Origin: Ehretia macrophylla
Lineage: Eukaryota > Streptophyta > Magnoliopsida > Boraginales > Ehretiaceae
Reading direction: 5' to 3'
DNA length: 64,000 nt
Assembly (NCBI GenBank): GCA_037974665.1
Contig: CM075783.1
Coordinates: 13,610,762-13,674,761, forward strand
The translations under genes were made by a program, and so were the position numbers. Positions 20,153-32,848 of this stretch are shown here, one piece after another. The notes under the pieces are model-generated. The model was given only the letters and a program-made list of their open reading frames with translations, was not told the origin of the DNA and made no database searches. Within the stretch, counting starts at the first letter, position 1. Each line of letters opens with the position of its first letter.

Positions 20153-23100
20153 ATGACCACTGCTTCCGCCTCTGCTTCGTCCATCTCTCCTGCTTCTTCT
20201 TCTCTGTTCTCACTTCCTTCGCTCAATGTCAAGATCTATGTCACTGTACTGCTTGATTACACCAACTACCTCACATGGCAAACTCAAATGACAAACTTCC
20301 TTACTTTTAACAAACTCCTTGGCTACATCGATGGATCTATACCGAAACCCGACAAGGCATCGTCCACTGCTTCCGCTACAGCCTCCAAATCCCCCACAAT
20401 GGATATCGATGACTGGTTGTGCTATGACCGTTTTGTCACCTCTTGTAGTACTGCTACTCTTTCCGAAGCCTTGGTTCATCAGGCACTTGGCTATCCCTCT
20501 GGTCATGCTCTTTGGACTTCACTCCAAGAGAATTTTATGCAGCAATCCCTCGCTAGGAAAACCCTTCTTCGTGCTCAACTACGAACTCTCAAAAAGAGCG
20601 CTCTCCCTATCGCAGAATATTTACAGCAACTCCACTCCATCTCTACTGCTCTTGCTGCAATTGGGGACTCCATCACTGATCAAGACTTGGTCATTGCTGC
20701 TCTTAATGGTCTGCCTGTTGACTATCGGGCTTTTGTCACCTCTGTTGAAAACTTGGCAGTTCCACCCACATTCACTCAACTTCGTGCCAAGCTACTCATG
20801 TATGAGCAACGTCTTCTTCTTGATGATTCTCTGACCTCCTCTGCTACTCATGACACCACAGCTCTCAATGCTCGACTTCATGCTGTCACTTTCACTCCTG
20901 AAGCTAACACTGCCATGTCCAAGTCCTCATCTAAATCCACTCCGTCTGTTTCATTCAATGGTAAAGCTTCCTCACCTTCTCGCTCCAACTCCAAATTTGC
21001 AAACACTAAGTGTCAAATCTGTCAAAAAAATGGCCATTCAGCCGCTCGTTGTCGCTACCGTTACTCTCAGTCACGCAATACTAGCTCCTCTACTCAGTTT
21101 GCAGGCTATCACTCCAATCAGCCTGTCTCTCATCCTGGCTCGTTTGACAATGCATTTCAGACTTGGCTTCCTGACTCCGGTGCTTCAGCTCATATGACCT
21201 CTGATCCCTCTCTCTTGCAACAAATGCAACCTTATACTGGTAGTGAACAGGTAGTCGTTGGGGATGGTAAGTCACTTCCGGTCTCGCACTCTGGTTCTTC
21301 TTCCTTTACTGCTTCCTCTCGCCTATTCTCGCTTAAAAATATTTTGCGCGTCCCTAAAATTACAAAGAACCTACTCTTTGTTTCTCAGTTTACTAAAGAT
21401 AATGATGTCTCACTTGAATTTTTTCCTTCTCATTGTGTTGTGAAGGATCTTCGAACCAGGATTCCACTCCTCACAGGCCGCGTTGACTCAAATCTCTACT
21501 CATTGCCCTTGCCAACCCCGTCTGTGTCGTCCACTCCATCCGTGTTTGCAGCTTCCACTCGTGTTCCATACAGTGTCTGGCATAATCAGTTGGGGCATCT
21601 GGCTGTGTCCATTATTTCTGCTTTATGTTCTAGTGATTGTTTATCTCTCTCGGGGTCTGTTTCCTCCAATAAAATTTGTAATTCATGTATGCTTGGCAAA
21701 AGTCATAAGCAACCTTTCTTTTCGTCGAATAAAGTTACATCTTTTCCCCTTGAATTGGTTCATTCGGACATTTGGGGTCCTGCACTCGTCTCTTCTTTTT
21801 CAGGCTTTCGTTATTTTATTATCTTTATTGATGATTACAGTCGATTCATATGGATATATCCTTTAAAACAAAAGAATGATTGTGTGGCGTGCTTTCTTCA
21901 CTTCAAAAACTTGACTGAAAATCTATTTAACTTGACAATCAAAGCTTTTCAATGCGATGGTGCTAAAGAGTTAACTCAGGGTCGTCTAAAGTCAATAATT
22001 GAGACTGCTGGCATTCAATACCGTATTTCCTGCCCATATTCTCCCGAGCAAAATGGTTTAGCTGAACGTAAGATCCACCATATTACTGAGGTTGGTGTGA
22101 CTCTTATGTTTCACGCTTCTCTTCCTAAAATGTTTTGGCTTGAAGCTTTTACTCATGCTGTTTTCCTAATTAACCGATTGCCGACTCCAACCTTGTCTCT
22201 TAAGTCACCTTTCGCAATTCTCCACTGCACTATGCCCTCCTATTCCATGCTTCGTGTTTTTGGGTGCTTATGCTACCCACATCTCGGACCGATAAAGTCG
22301 GACAAATTAAGCCCCAAATCCCTTCCGTGCGTTTTCATTGGCTTTAGTCCGTGTCATTCTGGGTATCGTTGTTTTTGTCCTAGTACAGGTCGGGTCTTCC
22401 TTTCGCGACATGTTGTCTTTGATGAACAACAATTCCCTTATGTCACCACTGAGTACTATCCGTCCCAGTCATGCTATGTGCCTTTGGTTTCCACCTCCAC
22501 TCATTCACAGAATGTCTCGCGAGTTCCTCTTACTCTTGCTACGGCTAAGCAGCTTCATCACAACCCTATGCCCTCTGGTCTGCCATTCTCCATTTGTTCC
22601 CAGCCCCTTTCGGATACTCCACATTTGACCTCTCTATCATCCCCTACTCGCACGACTCCCGTTTTGCCTTCACCCCCATGTCCTTCACTAGTGTCTCCTC
22701 CATCTTCGCTCAATACATCATCATCTGCTTCTAATGGCTCCGCTACTGCTGCGTCCTCTCCTATGTCTCCTTCTACGTTTTCACAATCCTCTACACAACT
22801 TGGTACTACACTACCTCTTCCTGAGACTCGTGCGCTTCTGCCTCTTTCATCTAGGCACCCTATGATCACTCAAACTCGTGACCATACTCGAACAGCAAAA
22901 TTATTTCCAGACCATGTTACTTTTTCTGCTCTGTCCGTGCCTAACTCTGATGCTTTCGTTGATACTGAACCATCATGCTTCATTCAAGCTAACAAAACTT
23001 CACATTGGCGCACCGCTATGTCTCACGAATACAATGCACTAATTCAAAATGGTACTTGGGTTCTTGTTCCGAAACCTGATAAAGCAAATTTGATTGGGTG

Positions 23101-24511
23101 TAAATGGGTCTTCCGCATCAAAAAGACTTCCGATGGGTCTATTGCGCGTTACAAAGCGCGGCTTGTTGCAAAGGGGTACAATCAAGAAGAGGGTATTGAT
23201 TTTGCTGACACTTTTAGCCCGGTGGTGAAGCCAAATATGATTCGCATTGTTTTATCAATTGATTTGTCTAGAAATTGAGTGATCAGGCAGTTGGACGTGA
23301 ACAACGCATTTCTCCATGGCTTTCTTAAAGAGGATGTTTACATGGCACAACCACCTGGCTTTATTCATCCGTCTTTCTCTTCGCATGTTTGCAAATTAAA
23401 AAAGGCCATATATGGCCTAAAACAGGCTCCAAGGGCGTGGTTTTCACGGCTAAGCATGTTCTTACAAAAATTGGGGTTCGTAGCCTCTATTTCGGATAAC
23501 TCTCTTTTTCTCAAGCACGATTCAGCTGCCACTATTTTTGTATTAGTTTATGTCGATGATATTTTGGTCACTGGTAACCATGAGTCTGCTATTGCTGATG
23601 TGCTCAAACAGTTGCATTGTGAATTTACTATCAAAGACTTGGGTACTGTTTATTTTTTTGTTGGTCTGCAGGCTACTTTTTGTTCCCAAGGACTTCATCT
23701 TTCGCAAAGTAAATATGCAAGAGAGATCATTCAACGTGCGGGTATGTATGACGCCAAGCCAGTTGCTACTCCACTATCCACAGCCCATAAGTTATCAAAA
23801 GACGATGGAGATTCTTTCACTGACCCAAAGTTATATCGGAGTATCGTAGGTGCCTTGCAGTATTTAACAATAACACGACCTGAGCTTGCCTATGTAGTGA
23901 ACAAGGTTAGTCAGTTCATGAGTTCTCCTACTGATGTTCATTGGGCTGCAGTAAAACGAATTTTGAGATATATCACTGGCACTCTGACCTATGGTTTGTT
24001 CCTTCAAAAATCGCTTGATACTCAATTACATGCATATTCAGACTCGGATTGGGCTGGGTGTCCTAATGATCGGCGTAGTACTCATGGATACTGTGTTTAT
24101 CTTGGTCCTAACCTTGTTTTGTGGTCTGCTAAGAAGCAAACCACAACGTCCCGTTCGAGTACTGAAGCAGAATATAGGGCTGTAGCTTTTGCAACTACTG
24201 AGTTATATTGGGTTAAATCGTTGCTTGATGAACTGCATTGCCTACCGCGTGCCAAACCAGTGTTGTGGTGTGACAATTTGGGTGCTACTTATTTGACAGC
24301 GAATCCTATCTTCCATGCTCGAACTAAGCACATTGAAATAGATGTGCATTTTGTTAGGGAAAAAGTTGCATCGGGTGAATTACAAGTTCAATTTATATCT
24401 ACTCTTGATCAACTGGCCGATATCATGACAAAGGCTCTCTCCAAACCACGGTTCAATACTCTACGACACAAGCTCACAGTTCGAGAACTGGCTTCGCTTG
24501 AGGGGGCGTGA
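20153..24511 (+). pseudogene. Copia gag-pol polyprotein with one in-frame TGA
   Basis: One frame of 1452 codons interrupted only by TGA at 23276-23278 (codon 1042), where relatives have a Trp codon in a conserved RNW motif at the start of RT. Before the stop: UBN2-type gag with TNYLTWQTQMTNFL (about residue 38), zinc knuckle CQICQKNGHSAARC (about 286-299), aspartic protease with DSGA (Asp341), gag-pre-integrase WHNQLGHL (about 476), and integrase DD35E (Asp539, Asp602, Glu638). RT begins before the stop (FADTFSPVVK). After it come QLDVNNAFLHG, YVDD (Tyr1133), and RNase H with SDSDWAGC, SSTEAEYRA and TKHIEIDVHFV. The integrase word usually read as SDGGGEF is CDGAKEL here. ATG at 20153 is the first start after the PBS. 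The final TGA overlaps the first bases of the 3' LTR. As it stands, a 1041-residue product lacking most of RT and RNase H would be made. Confidence 0.93.
24500..24508 (+). other. Polypurine tract of the copia element
   Basis: GAGGGGGCG directly precedes the 3' LTR (TGATAATGG). Confidence 0.75.
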
Positions 24512-24661
24512 TAATGGATATGTATTGCATTTTTGAAATATTTTGAATTGATCTTGGATTGTGATATCTGATTATACATATCATGTAATCTTATCATTTA
24601 GTTGTTGTATTTATGTTGATGTACTGTACACCTTTTATCAAGAGAACATCATAATTCTACA
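24509..24661 (+). repeat. 3' LTR of the Ale-type copia element
   Basis: 153 bp, nearly identical to 19898-20050, followed by the GTCCT duplication. Confidence 0.95.
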
Positions 24662-24666
24662 GTCCT

Positions 24667-26560
24667 AGAGTTAAAAAGAACATACTTGATGAGAAAATAT
24701 CCTTTTTCACCAAAGGATTTTTTTTATTTGTCCAAAAAAGAAGATAATAAATAAATAAAGAAACAATATAAACTATTTTATCATCAAGTTTATAATCTCT
24801 TCCACGTGATTGGTATTGAAAAGAAAAAGGTAACATTTTAAAAGAAAAAACTAACAATAATTTCAGATGATGCATGTAGTTTAGCTCGTCCTCTGTGCAA
24901 CTAGATTCGGGATATTCTCTTCTCTCTTTCCTGAAAATATAATGATATTTTGGATCAGACATCGCAAACATGATGGACATGGTGCACGTAAGTGGTACAA
25001 AATTAGGGAAAAATATATATGGTATGTGTATAATTTTACTGACCTGTGATTCTAAGTCAAGCATATCACATACATAATAAATAAACAATCATCACACAAA
25101 ATGACTAACGGTGTCCTAACTTAAAAAGATAAGGAACGACCGAAATGTATTATTTTGAAGATAAGAGACCAAATCGTCAATGAGATTAAAGATAAGGGAG
25201 TAAAAGTGGTATTAACCCTATATATATGCATATAGGCACACACACATTGAGTTGTTAAATATGAGAAAAGGAAATTGATATCGAAATGCAATGATATTCC
25301 CCGTTTTTGAATTGGGATTCCTCCTTTCTTACTGCTAAGCTTACGCACGTGGTGGGGTGGGGTGGGGTGGGGTGGGGTGGGGGGGAGGGGGTTTTAAGTC
25401 GGGGTTGGCTAACGGGAGTGGGGTGGGGGGCTTGGGTGGTTAGGGAAGATGAGTGTTTGAAAATATATATATATATTATTTTCTTATTTTTTGGTAAAAG
25501 ATGGCATTTTAGTAAATGTATAAGTTTATTTTATTGGTAGAACTTATAAAAATCAACCAAAGTTGCAATGCAGATGCCTGTAACACATTCCCTGTTAAAA
25601 GTAACGATTTTTTTACAGAAGAGCACGTGTGCTACGTTTTAAAAAACTATAAGGGGTTCCTATACACTTTTAAAAGCACAGGGGGTTATCTGCACTTTCG
25701 ATAAACCACAAAGTGCTACAGTGTCATTCACCTTATATATATATATATATATTTAATTGTTGTGTGTGTGAAATGAGTTCGTGTGTTTGTGTAGTTTTGG
25801 GTGTTTTTCTTGTCATGTCTTGTGTCTATTGTGTGGATGATAGGTATATGAGAAGAAGAAGAAAGAAGGAGGGGAATAAGATAGAGAAAAAGGAAAGGAA
25901 AAAAGAAAAATAAATGGGTATTATTGGAATTTGAGTGGTATTGATAACTTTGACTTGGATGAAAGGATAATAAATAGTGAAAATGAAAGGTTAGGGTTGA
26001 AAATATATTTGTAGATAAAAGATAGGGATACTTAGTGAAATTAATTTTTTTTTTCTTTTTTAGCAAATTTCATCATGCGATATATATTTGGTTGCGACCA
26101 ATAGAATTCTACGTACCATATTGTTTCTTTTTTTTGCCGAAGACATAACAGATTGAAGGACATGAGAACCACCTCACAACATCAAACGTAAACAGGGGCT
26201 TCACATCAATGGTAAATGATATGAAATGCTAGAGTACGAAAGCTTTTCGTTTTAATTTTTTCAAAAAATGTTAATAGAAAACTGGACCAGGAACTTTTTT
26301 TTTTTTTTTCTTTATCAAGACCAGGAAGTAATTGAAATACTTACTATGCAATAGTTTTGAAGTACCTAATACCTAGGAGTCTAGGACGGAAAATAAAATA
26401 ACTGATTGGTTAGTAAATTATTTTAAGACGAGCAATCTTCTTTTAATTGATGCTTTAATGTACTTTTAAAACTAATTGCTCTAATCTCCACTAGATTTAA
26501 ATTTGTATGTTTCTTGTTTTAATACAAGTTATCTTCAGATGAAAAAGAAATAGATAGATA
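24667..26560. other. Non-coding stretch with simple repeats
   Basis: No gene recognised. It holds a G-rich tandem block (25349-25391), a TA run (25734-25752), and a T-rich tract near 26296. Open frames on both strands lack family signatures. Confidence 0.5.
25349..25391 (+). repeat. Tandem GTGGG repeat
   Basis: About six copies of GTGGG followed by GGGGGGAGGGGG. It meets the usual G-quadruplex pattern. Confidence 0.9.
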
Positions 26561-26562
26561 AA

Positions 26563-26980
26563 TGATGTGGGATAAATCTCGACCTGACGTGAAATATCAA
26601 TTTTGCCCTCGAGAGAAGCTAATCAGTTCATACCTGACCCGACCTCATCCAAGACTTGAGGTCAATGTGCATCCTAATTTATGAATTCAAGGTCGGGATC
26701 GCATAATATCTCCTAGACTTAGGGAAAGCAGTTATAACAAAATCTGATACAATCCTACGAAATCAAAAAAATATGCTTTTAAAAATGTATAAATACCTTA
26801 TTCACTCATAAAGTAAAGGTAACTCATTCAATCCACACACTTTCTAAATTTCTCATTTTCTTGCTAATCCAATTATACAAAGACTAACTTGAGTATTGGA
26901 GTACATAGGTGAGAAGAACCCACAGTTATTATGGAATGCAGGTCGAGCTTGGAGCTGAGTCCTAGATTTCTATCTCAATA
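26563..26980 (+). repeat. Probable solo or truncated Tat-type LTR
   Basis: It begins TGATGTGGGATAAATCTCGACC. A TATA box TATAAATA (26788-26795) is followed by CTTATTCACTCA, and AACTTGAGTATTGGAGTAC (about 26887) corresponds to the ACTTAAGCGTCGGA word of the Tat-type LTR at 54275. GTGAGAAGAACCCACAG follows. The right end and target duplication could not be set. It is a different family from the LTR at 13627 but has the same order of parts. Confidence 0.45.
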
Positions 26981-29177
26981 GTAAAGATTGCTGATTTCTT
27001 ACCATCCCATATCCTTTATTTTCTTTCATATCCATAATAGATCAAAACATAATAAATATTATAAAGATTGCACTGATCGAAAAAAAAAAATTATGCAAAT
27101 AGTTCCAAATTAATTAAATTTCCAATCACAATAATGTGGAAATAAGCAATTACAATTGATGAAAATTATGAATTACACAAGACTAAAGAAAATTTTTCAT
27201 TTGAAACTAAAAGTTAGAAAAAAGAGAAAAACAAAAGCATCAACAAGCTTGTTACAATTCATTTTGAAAACAACAAAGCAAGCAGAAAAATGAAGCCATA
27301 CATATACATTTATGTAGAAGTAGATTGATAAGAAAGTGATTAGGTACCTCTTCTATTCTGCACTTGTATTTTTCTTACTTCAATTAAGTATGATGGTCCT
27401 TCTTTCCTCCTCTTCCTAACTTTTGCTTCCGGGCTCATGTACCCTTGTAATTTTGTAGGAGACAGAGAAGAATAAGGAATGGAAAAGGACCCATGATGCA
27501 ACTAATCCCTTCGTCGATATATAATTATAGACTATTAATTCACCTACCTACAAAAAAAAAGGTGCCTCAACAAAAAAAGGAATTATATTTTATTACAAGA
27601 CTACCTAAAACAAAATATACATTGTCTAAACGTGGGAAATATTTCTCAAATGTTAGTGGCTCGTGGAAAGTTTACAATAGTAGAATGATTAATATTTTGT
27701 AATTATATTGACCAAAAAAACATCATCATAATGATGGTCCACAACATAGTGGACGAGGCCAAAATTTTCCCATAGTGTATTTTTTTCCACCCCCACTCTC
27801 ACCTGTTCCACTCTCATAATATTCGAACTCTGATCTCTCAATTATCAAAAAAGTAGTACACTAATATACTATTTTTGAATCTCCCATTAAAGTAGCGTAT
27901 GAGAAGCTTTTATTCACGAATTGAGAGAGTGTGGATTTTTCGAAATTCCACAACTACTAACTCGTCAATTAGAATAATACCAATAACTAATTTGATCAGC
28001 ACTAAATTTAACTGTTGAACACAACAAATAAAATACAAGAAGTTCATTTATAACAACTTAAATTTTTAGATAACGTAAGCACTTAATATAGTATTAGAGC
28101 CTAGACACCAAAAGATTTAGATTCAAAATCTACTGTCATCCATTTGTAAAATTATACGTCTACGTATAAAGTTTTATAAAAAACTATCTAACTTGCACAT
28201 GAAGTGACTTGTTAAGGATAATAAATAATTACGATAAATTCCTTTATAACTTAGATGAGGTAGTCATTTAATATAAGTTAATGGAAAAATGAATTGATTT
28301 TGATCTACATAGGCCGTTTATTGTTTTGAGCTAAACAACATGAGAAAATATTCAAATAGATTTTGGAAAGCAATTGCATGGCCTGAATTTTATGGATCAT
28401 AGTGATCTTTCGCTAAGCATGCACCACGTGATGTGTGGCTATACATGCATAAAACTTTAAAAAAGAACTTCTGTGAGTAATTGTAGCATCCGTGGTTGGT
28501 GAGCGAGATTGAAGCTTCCGTGGTTGGTGAGCTTTTGCTTGAGGTAGTTGTTGCACTTAACAACAGCCAAAAACTTACTATTGCTACCTACTAAAAAAAA
28601 GCCAATTTGCATGTTTCCATCTTTTGCCTCTATTAGAATTGTGGTGCATACGAGCCGGCTTGATTAAAAAATTGCTTCACTATGATAGCCTGTGGGTCAT
28701 TTCAAAGGCGAGGCATTCCACATTCAAGGGCTGATGAGATTCTTGACAATTGGGATTAAAAAAAATGCTTGATTAATCGAAAATCCAATAATTATTATGG
28801 TTGAAGCACAAGAGAGAAGTATATATTCCTAAAAAGACAAAGGATTGCATAAAAGAATCCGATTCTTACAGTAGTTGGTTGAATGGGGTTTCTTATTTTT
28901 AACTGTTTCCGGTTTTTTCATTGGAAAAGCAAAGGGACGGCAATGGTATGGTTTATATCTAAAATCGGCAGATATCAGATTAATAAAAATTTGGCAACGG
29001 AATTGATATGGGTATTCATAAGAGTTTAGTTTCTACAAAGTGTTTTCAACATGTAACCTATAGGTTATGGTATTACACTAAATGTGGTCCAGTTGCCACG
29101 TTAAACATGTAACCTGTATGTAAGCACGTCTAGATTAAATGTGGTCCAGTTGCCACGTCAAACGTTAAATTGGGACT
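26981..29177. other. Non-coding stretch
   Basis: AT-rich, no gene seen. CCGTGGTTGGTGAGC occurs twice within 30 bases near 28490-28532. AAATGTGGTCCAGTTGCCACGT occurs twice at about 29080 and 29139. Confidence 0.5.
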
Positions 29178-29546
29178 TGTGATAATTAAAAATTATAGAT
29201 ACTTATTTAAGATAAATATCTTCTTGTGACAAGCCCATCTCGGGATAACTACTAATTATGGATAAAAATCAGTTTTTTATTGAAATAATGCTTTCTTGAT
29301 GGGAGGAAGAAATAATTATGAATTTAAATAATTATTTAGGCGTTCTAACCTAGTCTATAAATAGAGCCTGTGATTTTCATTAGATTAAGGCATTAGGAGT
29401 TGTTGACATAGGCTAGAAGACACCTATATTCTAAGAGTAGTGAGGTTATTTGTGTGATTCTCAAGTAGTCTTACTTGACCAATAATAACCAAAGGTATAT
29501 TAATTTTGTCTTCAGCATATTTAAATTATCTTATAATATGCTTTCA
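29178..29546 (+). repeat. Possible LTR with degenerate PBS
   Basis: TGTGATAATTAAAAATT at the start, a good TATA box (CTATAAATAGAGCC, about 29355) and GCTTTCA at the end, followed two bases later by TGGTATAAGTCC (29549-29560), which resembles the tRNA-Met PBS. No partner LTR or duplication was found, so this is a candidate only. Confidence 0.35.
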
Positions 29547-29560
29547 TTTGGTATAAGTCC

Positions 29561-31672
29561 TCTTTAGGCTATCTTGTTCATTAAAACGATAATTTTATGC
29601 TTACATATCCATCTGTTTAAAGAAAAATGAATCTATTGTTATTGGAATTGTAAGCACTCATGCACCAGATCTAAGATATATGTGTCGACAATCCATGGGA
29701 TATATATAGTCTTGTTGTTTTACACACCAATTTAGTATTTGAATCCGAAGGCATTTAAAAAAACTAGAAATTAGAAACAATATAGTTGTGGTTGTGAATA
29801 ATGAGATGAGCCCAAGGAGTGGTTACCCAAAGGTCTGCTCATAAGTCTCATTATAAATTCACAATTCTTGGCAAAAGTTAATATATGCATGTGTATAATA
29901 TTGCATAAGAGTAAAATACACCATATCTTCGTGTATTTTATAAAAGTTGCACAATAAATCTTGTGTTTTCAAAAGTAGCGTAAAACCCCATATGTTATTC
30001 ATAATGTTGCACCATACACCCTCCGTCTAATTTTCTGTCAAATTTAACGGAGAGTGACATACACTCGCTTATATATATATATATATTTTTTTTTTTTGGT
30101 CAAACATACACTCGCTTATAATACAACTAAAAATCGCACAAAACCTTAAAACACATTTAAATTGACCAAAATTTCCTTACATTGTTTCTCATTTTTCATC
30201 TTTTATTTATCATTTTTTTTTTGTTTTTCACCCTTCTTCTTCCTCACCTAGCACATACCACCACCACTACATCTTTCCACCATAAATAATTTTATAGACT
30301 CACCATTAATAATATTTTGAGAATCTTATAGCCTATATATCATTTTCATATAGAAATTTAACCTCGGGATTGAATTTTAAACTAAACCCCAATTTCTACA
30401 AAATTTTGTTGTTGTGTATTAGTTAGATAAATCTTTGTGCTGTGGACTCCCCAACGGTGACTGGTGGAGGAAGTGGCGGAGGTGGTATGTAACAGTGGAG
30501 TTGGTAGAGGAATGGCGGAGAAGATAGGTTGTAGTGGTCGCTGTTATCAGCATATAAAATGATAACACTATTTCGTGCATAAACAAAGACAACAATTGCA
30601 TACAACATAGTGGTTAAGTTGTTTTAGCTCATGGTTGAAGGTCATGGTTTCGAACCTTTGTGTAAAGCGCAAGTCTTTTCAAATTTTTGTCATTCACATG
30701 TTCACGTGGCACTACGCCATTTGGTCACTTATAAAAAAATAAACTCTGCTCCACATGTCATTATGTTGTTGGTCGCATTTAAAATCGAAACGATGTCGTT
30801 TAGGTCATGTTCAACCTATCAAAATTTTAGTTTACGAAAAAAACTTCAAAAATTCATATATTTTTCATTTCTAGTCCAAATCCTATGAAATTTGAAGCAT
30901 TGGATTCATAATTTCATGTAGAATAGGAAAAAATAAAAAATATATCAAATTTATTTATGAAAATTTTGGTAATATGATGCATAATAATGAAAGAACTTAA
31001 GAAAATTAAATAAAAATACAAAACCTTTTTTTAATAGGGTAATATCGCATTTTAAACATTTGACTAACAAATTTTAACGGAAGTATATATTACTTAGGAG
31101 ATTCAATTGGGTAATAGGGTAATGGCATTGGTGTTACGAAAAATTATATATTAGAAGGGTAGATAATAAGGTAATTTTATACAAACGACACTTCCATACG
31201 CAAAACAATACTTAGGAGATTCAATTATATTTCTTGCTAGAAGCCTTGGAATGATTCCAAGTTTCTTATTAACTATTTTCTCTTTTAACTCATGAGCTTT
31301 TGGTGTCTTTTTAATACTATTTCACTGGTTAAATTGTGTCGGGAGAAGAAATTTGACAATATATATATGTAGATGAGGAATTCAATAAATTAAACTGCTC
31401 TAAATATCTTCAAGCACTATTTGTGTGTTATTTATACATATTTGTTTGTGGTGTAATAGGAGATGACTTTGGAAGAGCAATTAAATGCATATTAGGCATG
31501 AATAACCATATGGCATCTAAAACTCATAAATATTTGTTGGCTAAGCTATTATGATGCTGTAAGAAATAGTGTGCAATAGGTACATTGTAACGTATGAAAT
31601 TATATAAAAATTTCAGCATAAAGATGTATCAGTATGTGATGTCATTATTAAGGGTATAATGTCAATAACTTC
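29561..31672. other. Non-coding stretch
   Basis: No gene seen. A segment at 30608-30665 (AGTGGTTAAG then GGTTTCGAACC) resembles RNA polymerase III A and B boxes and could be the head of an old tRNA-derived SINE. There is a TA run near 30070. Confidence 0.4.
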
Positions 31673-32784
31673 TGAAAATCAGTTTCTAACATCGTGTTTG
31701 ATTGTGCATTTAAATAATAAAACATGTTTGCAAATAGAATTCAGTAATCAGTGGATCGATTATAGTGATACGCCTAATTCATACTGTGAAACAAACGAAA
31801 AGACAGTAAATAAAGTACACACAGTATTTTGACGTGGAAAACCCAACTGAAAAAAACCACATGACCAATCCCTGGTCAAAATAAGCAATCCACTAGATAT
31901 TTTCACGGTTACAATAGTCAATGGACTTATGTGATTGACAACTCCCTTTGTAACTTTCACCGCCTACCATCTAACCCACCTAAGGATTTACAACCTAGCG
32001 AGATCCCTTCGACTTAGTGTATTCTCCCGAATACTTACCTCCTTCTCCCGAAGGATGTTTAATGAGACAAATGAATAGAGTGTTCACAAACTAAATATGC
32101 TCAGTGCGCTCACAGTTATAAAGCAAACTCTCGCCACAATGTTTACACAGACAAACTCGATAACACATTACAGCCCTTATAAGATCTAGACTTTGCTCTC
32201 CGTCATCTGTCACACCTTGATTCTTGCGAGATTATAGTATATATAGTTGTGAGTGCTACAATCTTGGGCTTCAAGCATCCGTGAGCATTATTGACCTTTG
32301 TAGGAGTCTTTACCCAAGTCAATCTCCAAAGATTTGCTCAATCAAAGATTTGCTCAATCAGAATCTTCTTGGCCTTATAAAAATTGTCTCAGCATAATCA
32401 CAGTTGCAGCAAATTGATCTCTTACCATATAAGATAAATCCTGCACAATCTTTTACCAAACCAAGACCTGTGTTGCCAAAAATAAAGACAATTAAGACAA
32501 TGTAAATTGCCCCTAATCTCGGGCGAAATTTGGAGGGGCTAACAAGCTTGCCCTTTGGCTTTGTTTTTGGCAAAACCATTCTAAGTACCTGCATACCTGC
32601 AACTGTAAGAATGAAACTGCAGACTAAGAAATTCATGATCTGTTTGAACAAACCACAGTAGACAACTAGTAAACAATAATTTATTAAACCAATTAACCCA
32701 AAAAAAACAAACTAACTTCACTCAGATAATTTCACACAGACTCAACAATCATACCAACTGTATCTGCCTCACAAAAACCCAACA
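31673..32784 (-). repeat. 3' LTR of the SIRE-type element
   Basis: 1112 bp. On the minus strand it starts TGTTGGGTTTTTGTGAGG just after the polypurine tract and ends GATTTTCA. The part from 31673 to about 32560 is clearly homologous to 42025-42905. Confidence 0.8.
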
Positions 32785-32790
32785 AAATTT

Positions 32791-32804
32791 TCTCCCCCTT
32801 TTTG
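32791..32804 (-). other. Polypurine tract of the SIRE-type element
   Basis: On the minus strand CAAAAAGGGGGAGA, the typical tract of SIRE-type copia elements, a few bases before the LTR start. Confidence 0.8.
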
Positions 32805-32848
32805 CCACAAATCAAGTCCAAAGGGGCTCGAAGGCCCAACACTAGTTG

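Larger units (their letters stand above)
19898..24661 (+). mobile_element. Ty1/copia element, Ale/Retrofit type, nearly complete
   Basis: A 4764-bp element bounded by GTCCT duplications (19893-19897 and 24662-24666) with 153-bp LTRs, PBS, one gag-pol frame and a polypurine tract. Short LTRs, small size, a single polyprotein frame and a UBN2-type gag fit the Ale/Retrofit lineage. The two LTRs differ at 5 of 153 positions (about 3.3%). With plant substitution rates that means roughly one to two million years, a rough figure given so few sites. One in-frame TGA stops the polyprotein. It lies in otherwise unoccupied DNA and has no nested insertion. Confidence 0.95.

Noticed and set aside
20210-20506. 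Minus-strand frame within copia gag
   Set aside because: It is a shadow of the gag-pol frame.
24657-25088. 143-codon minus-strand frame next to the copia element
   Set aside because: AT-rich, no domain, starts in the LTR edge; likely chance.
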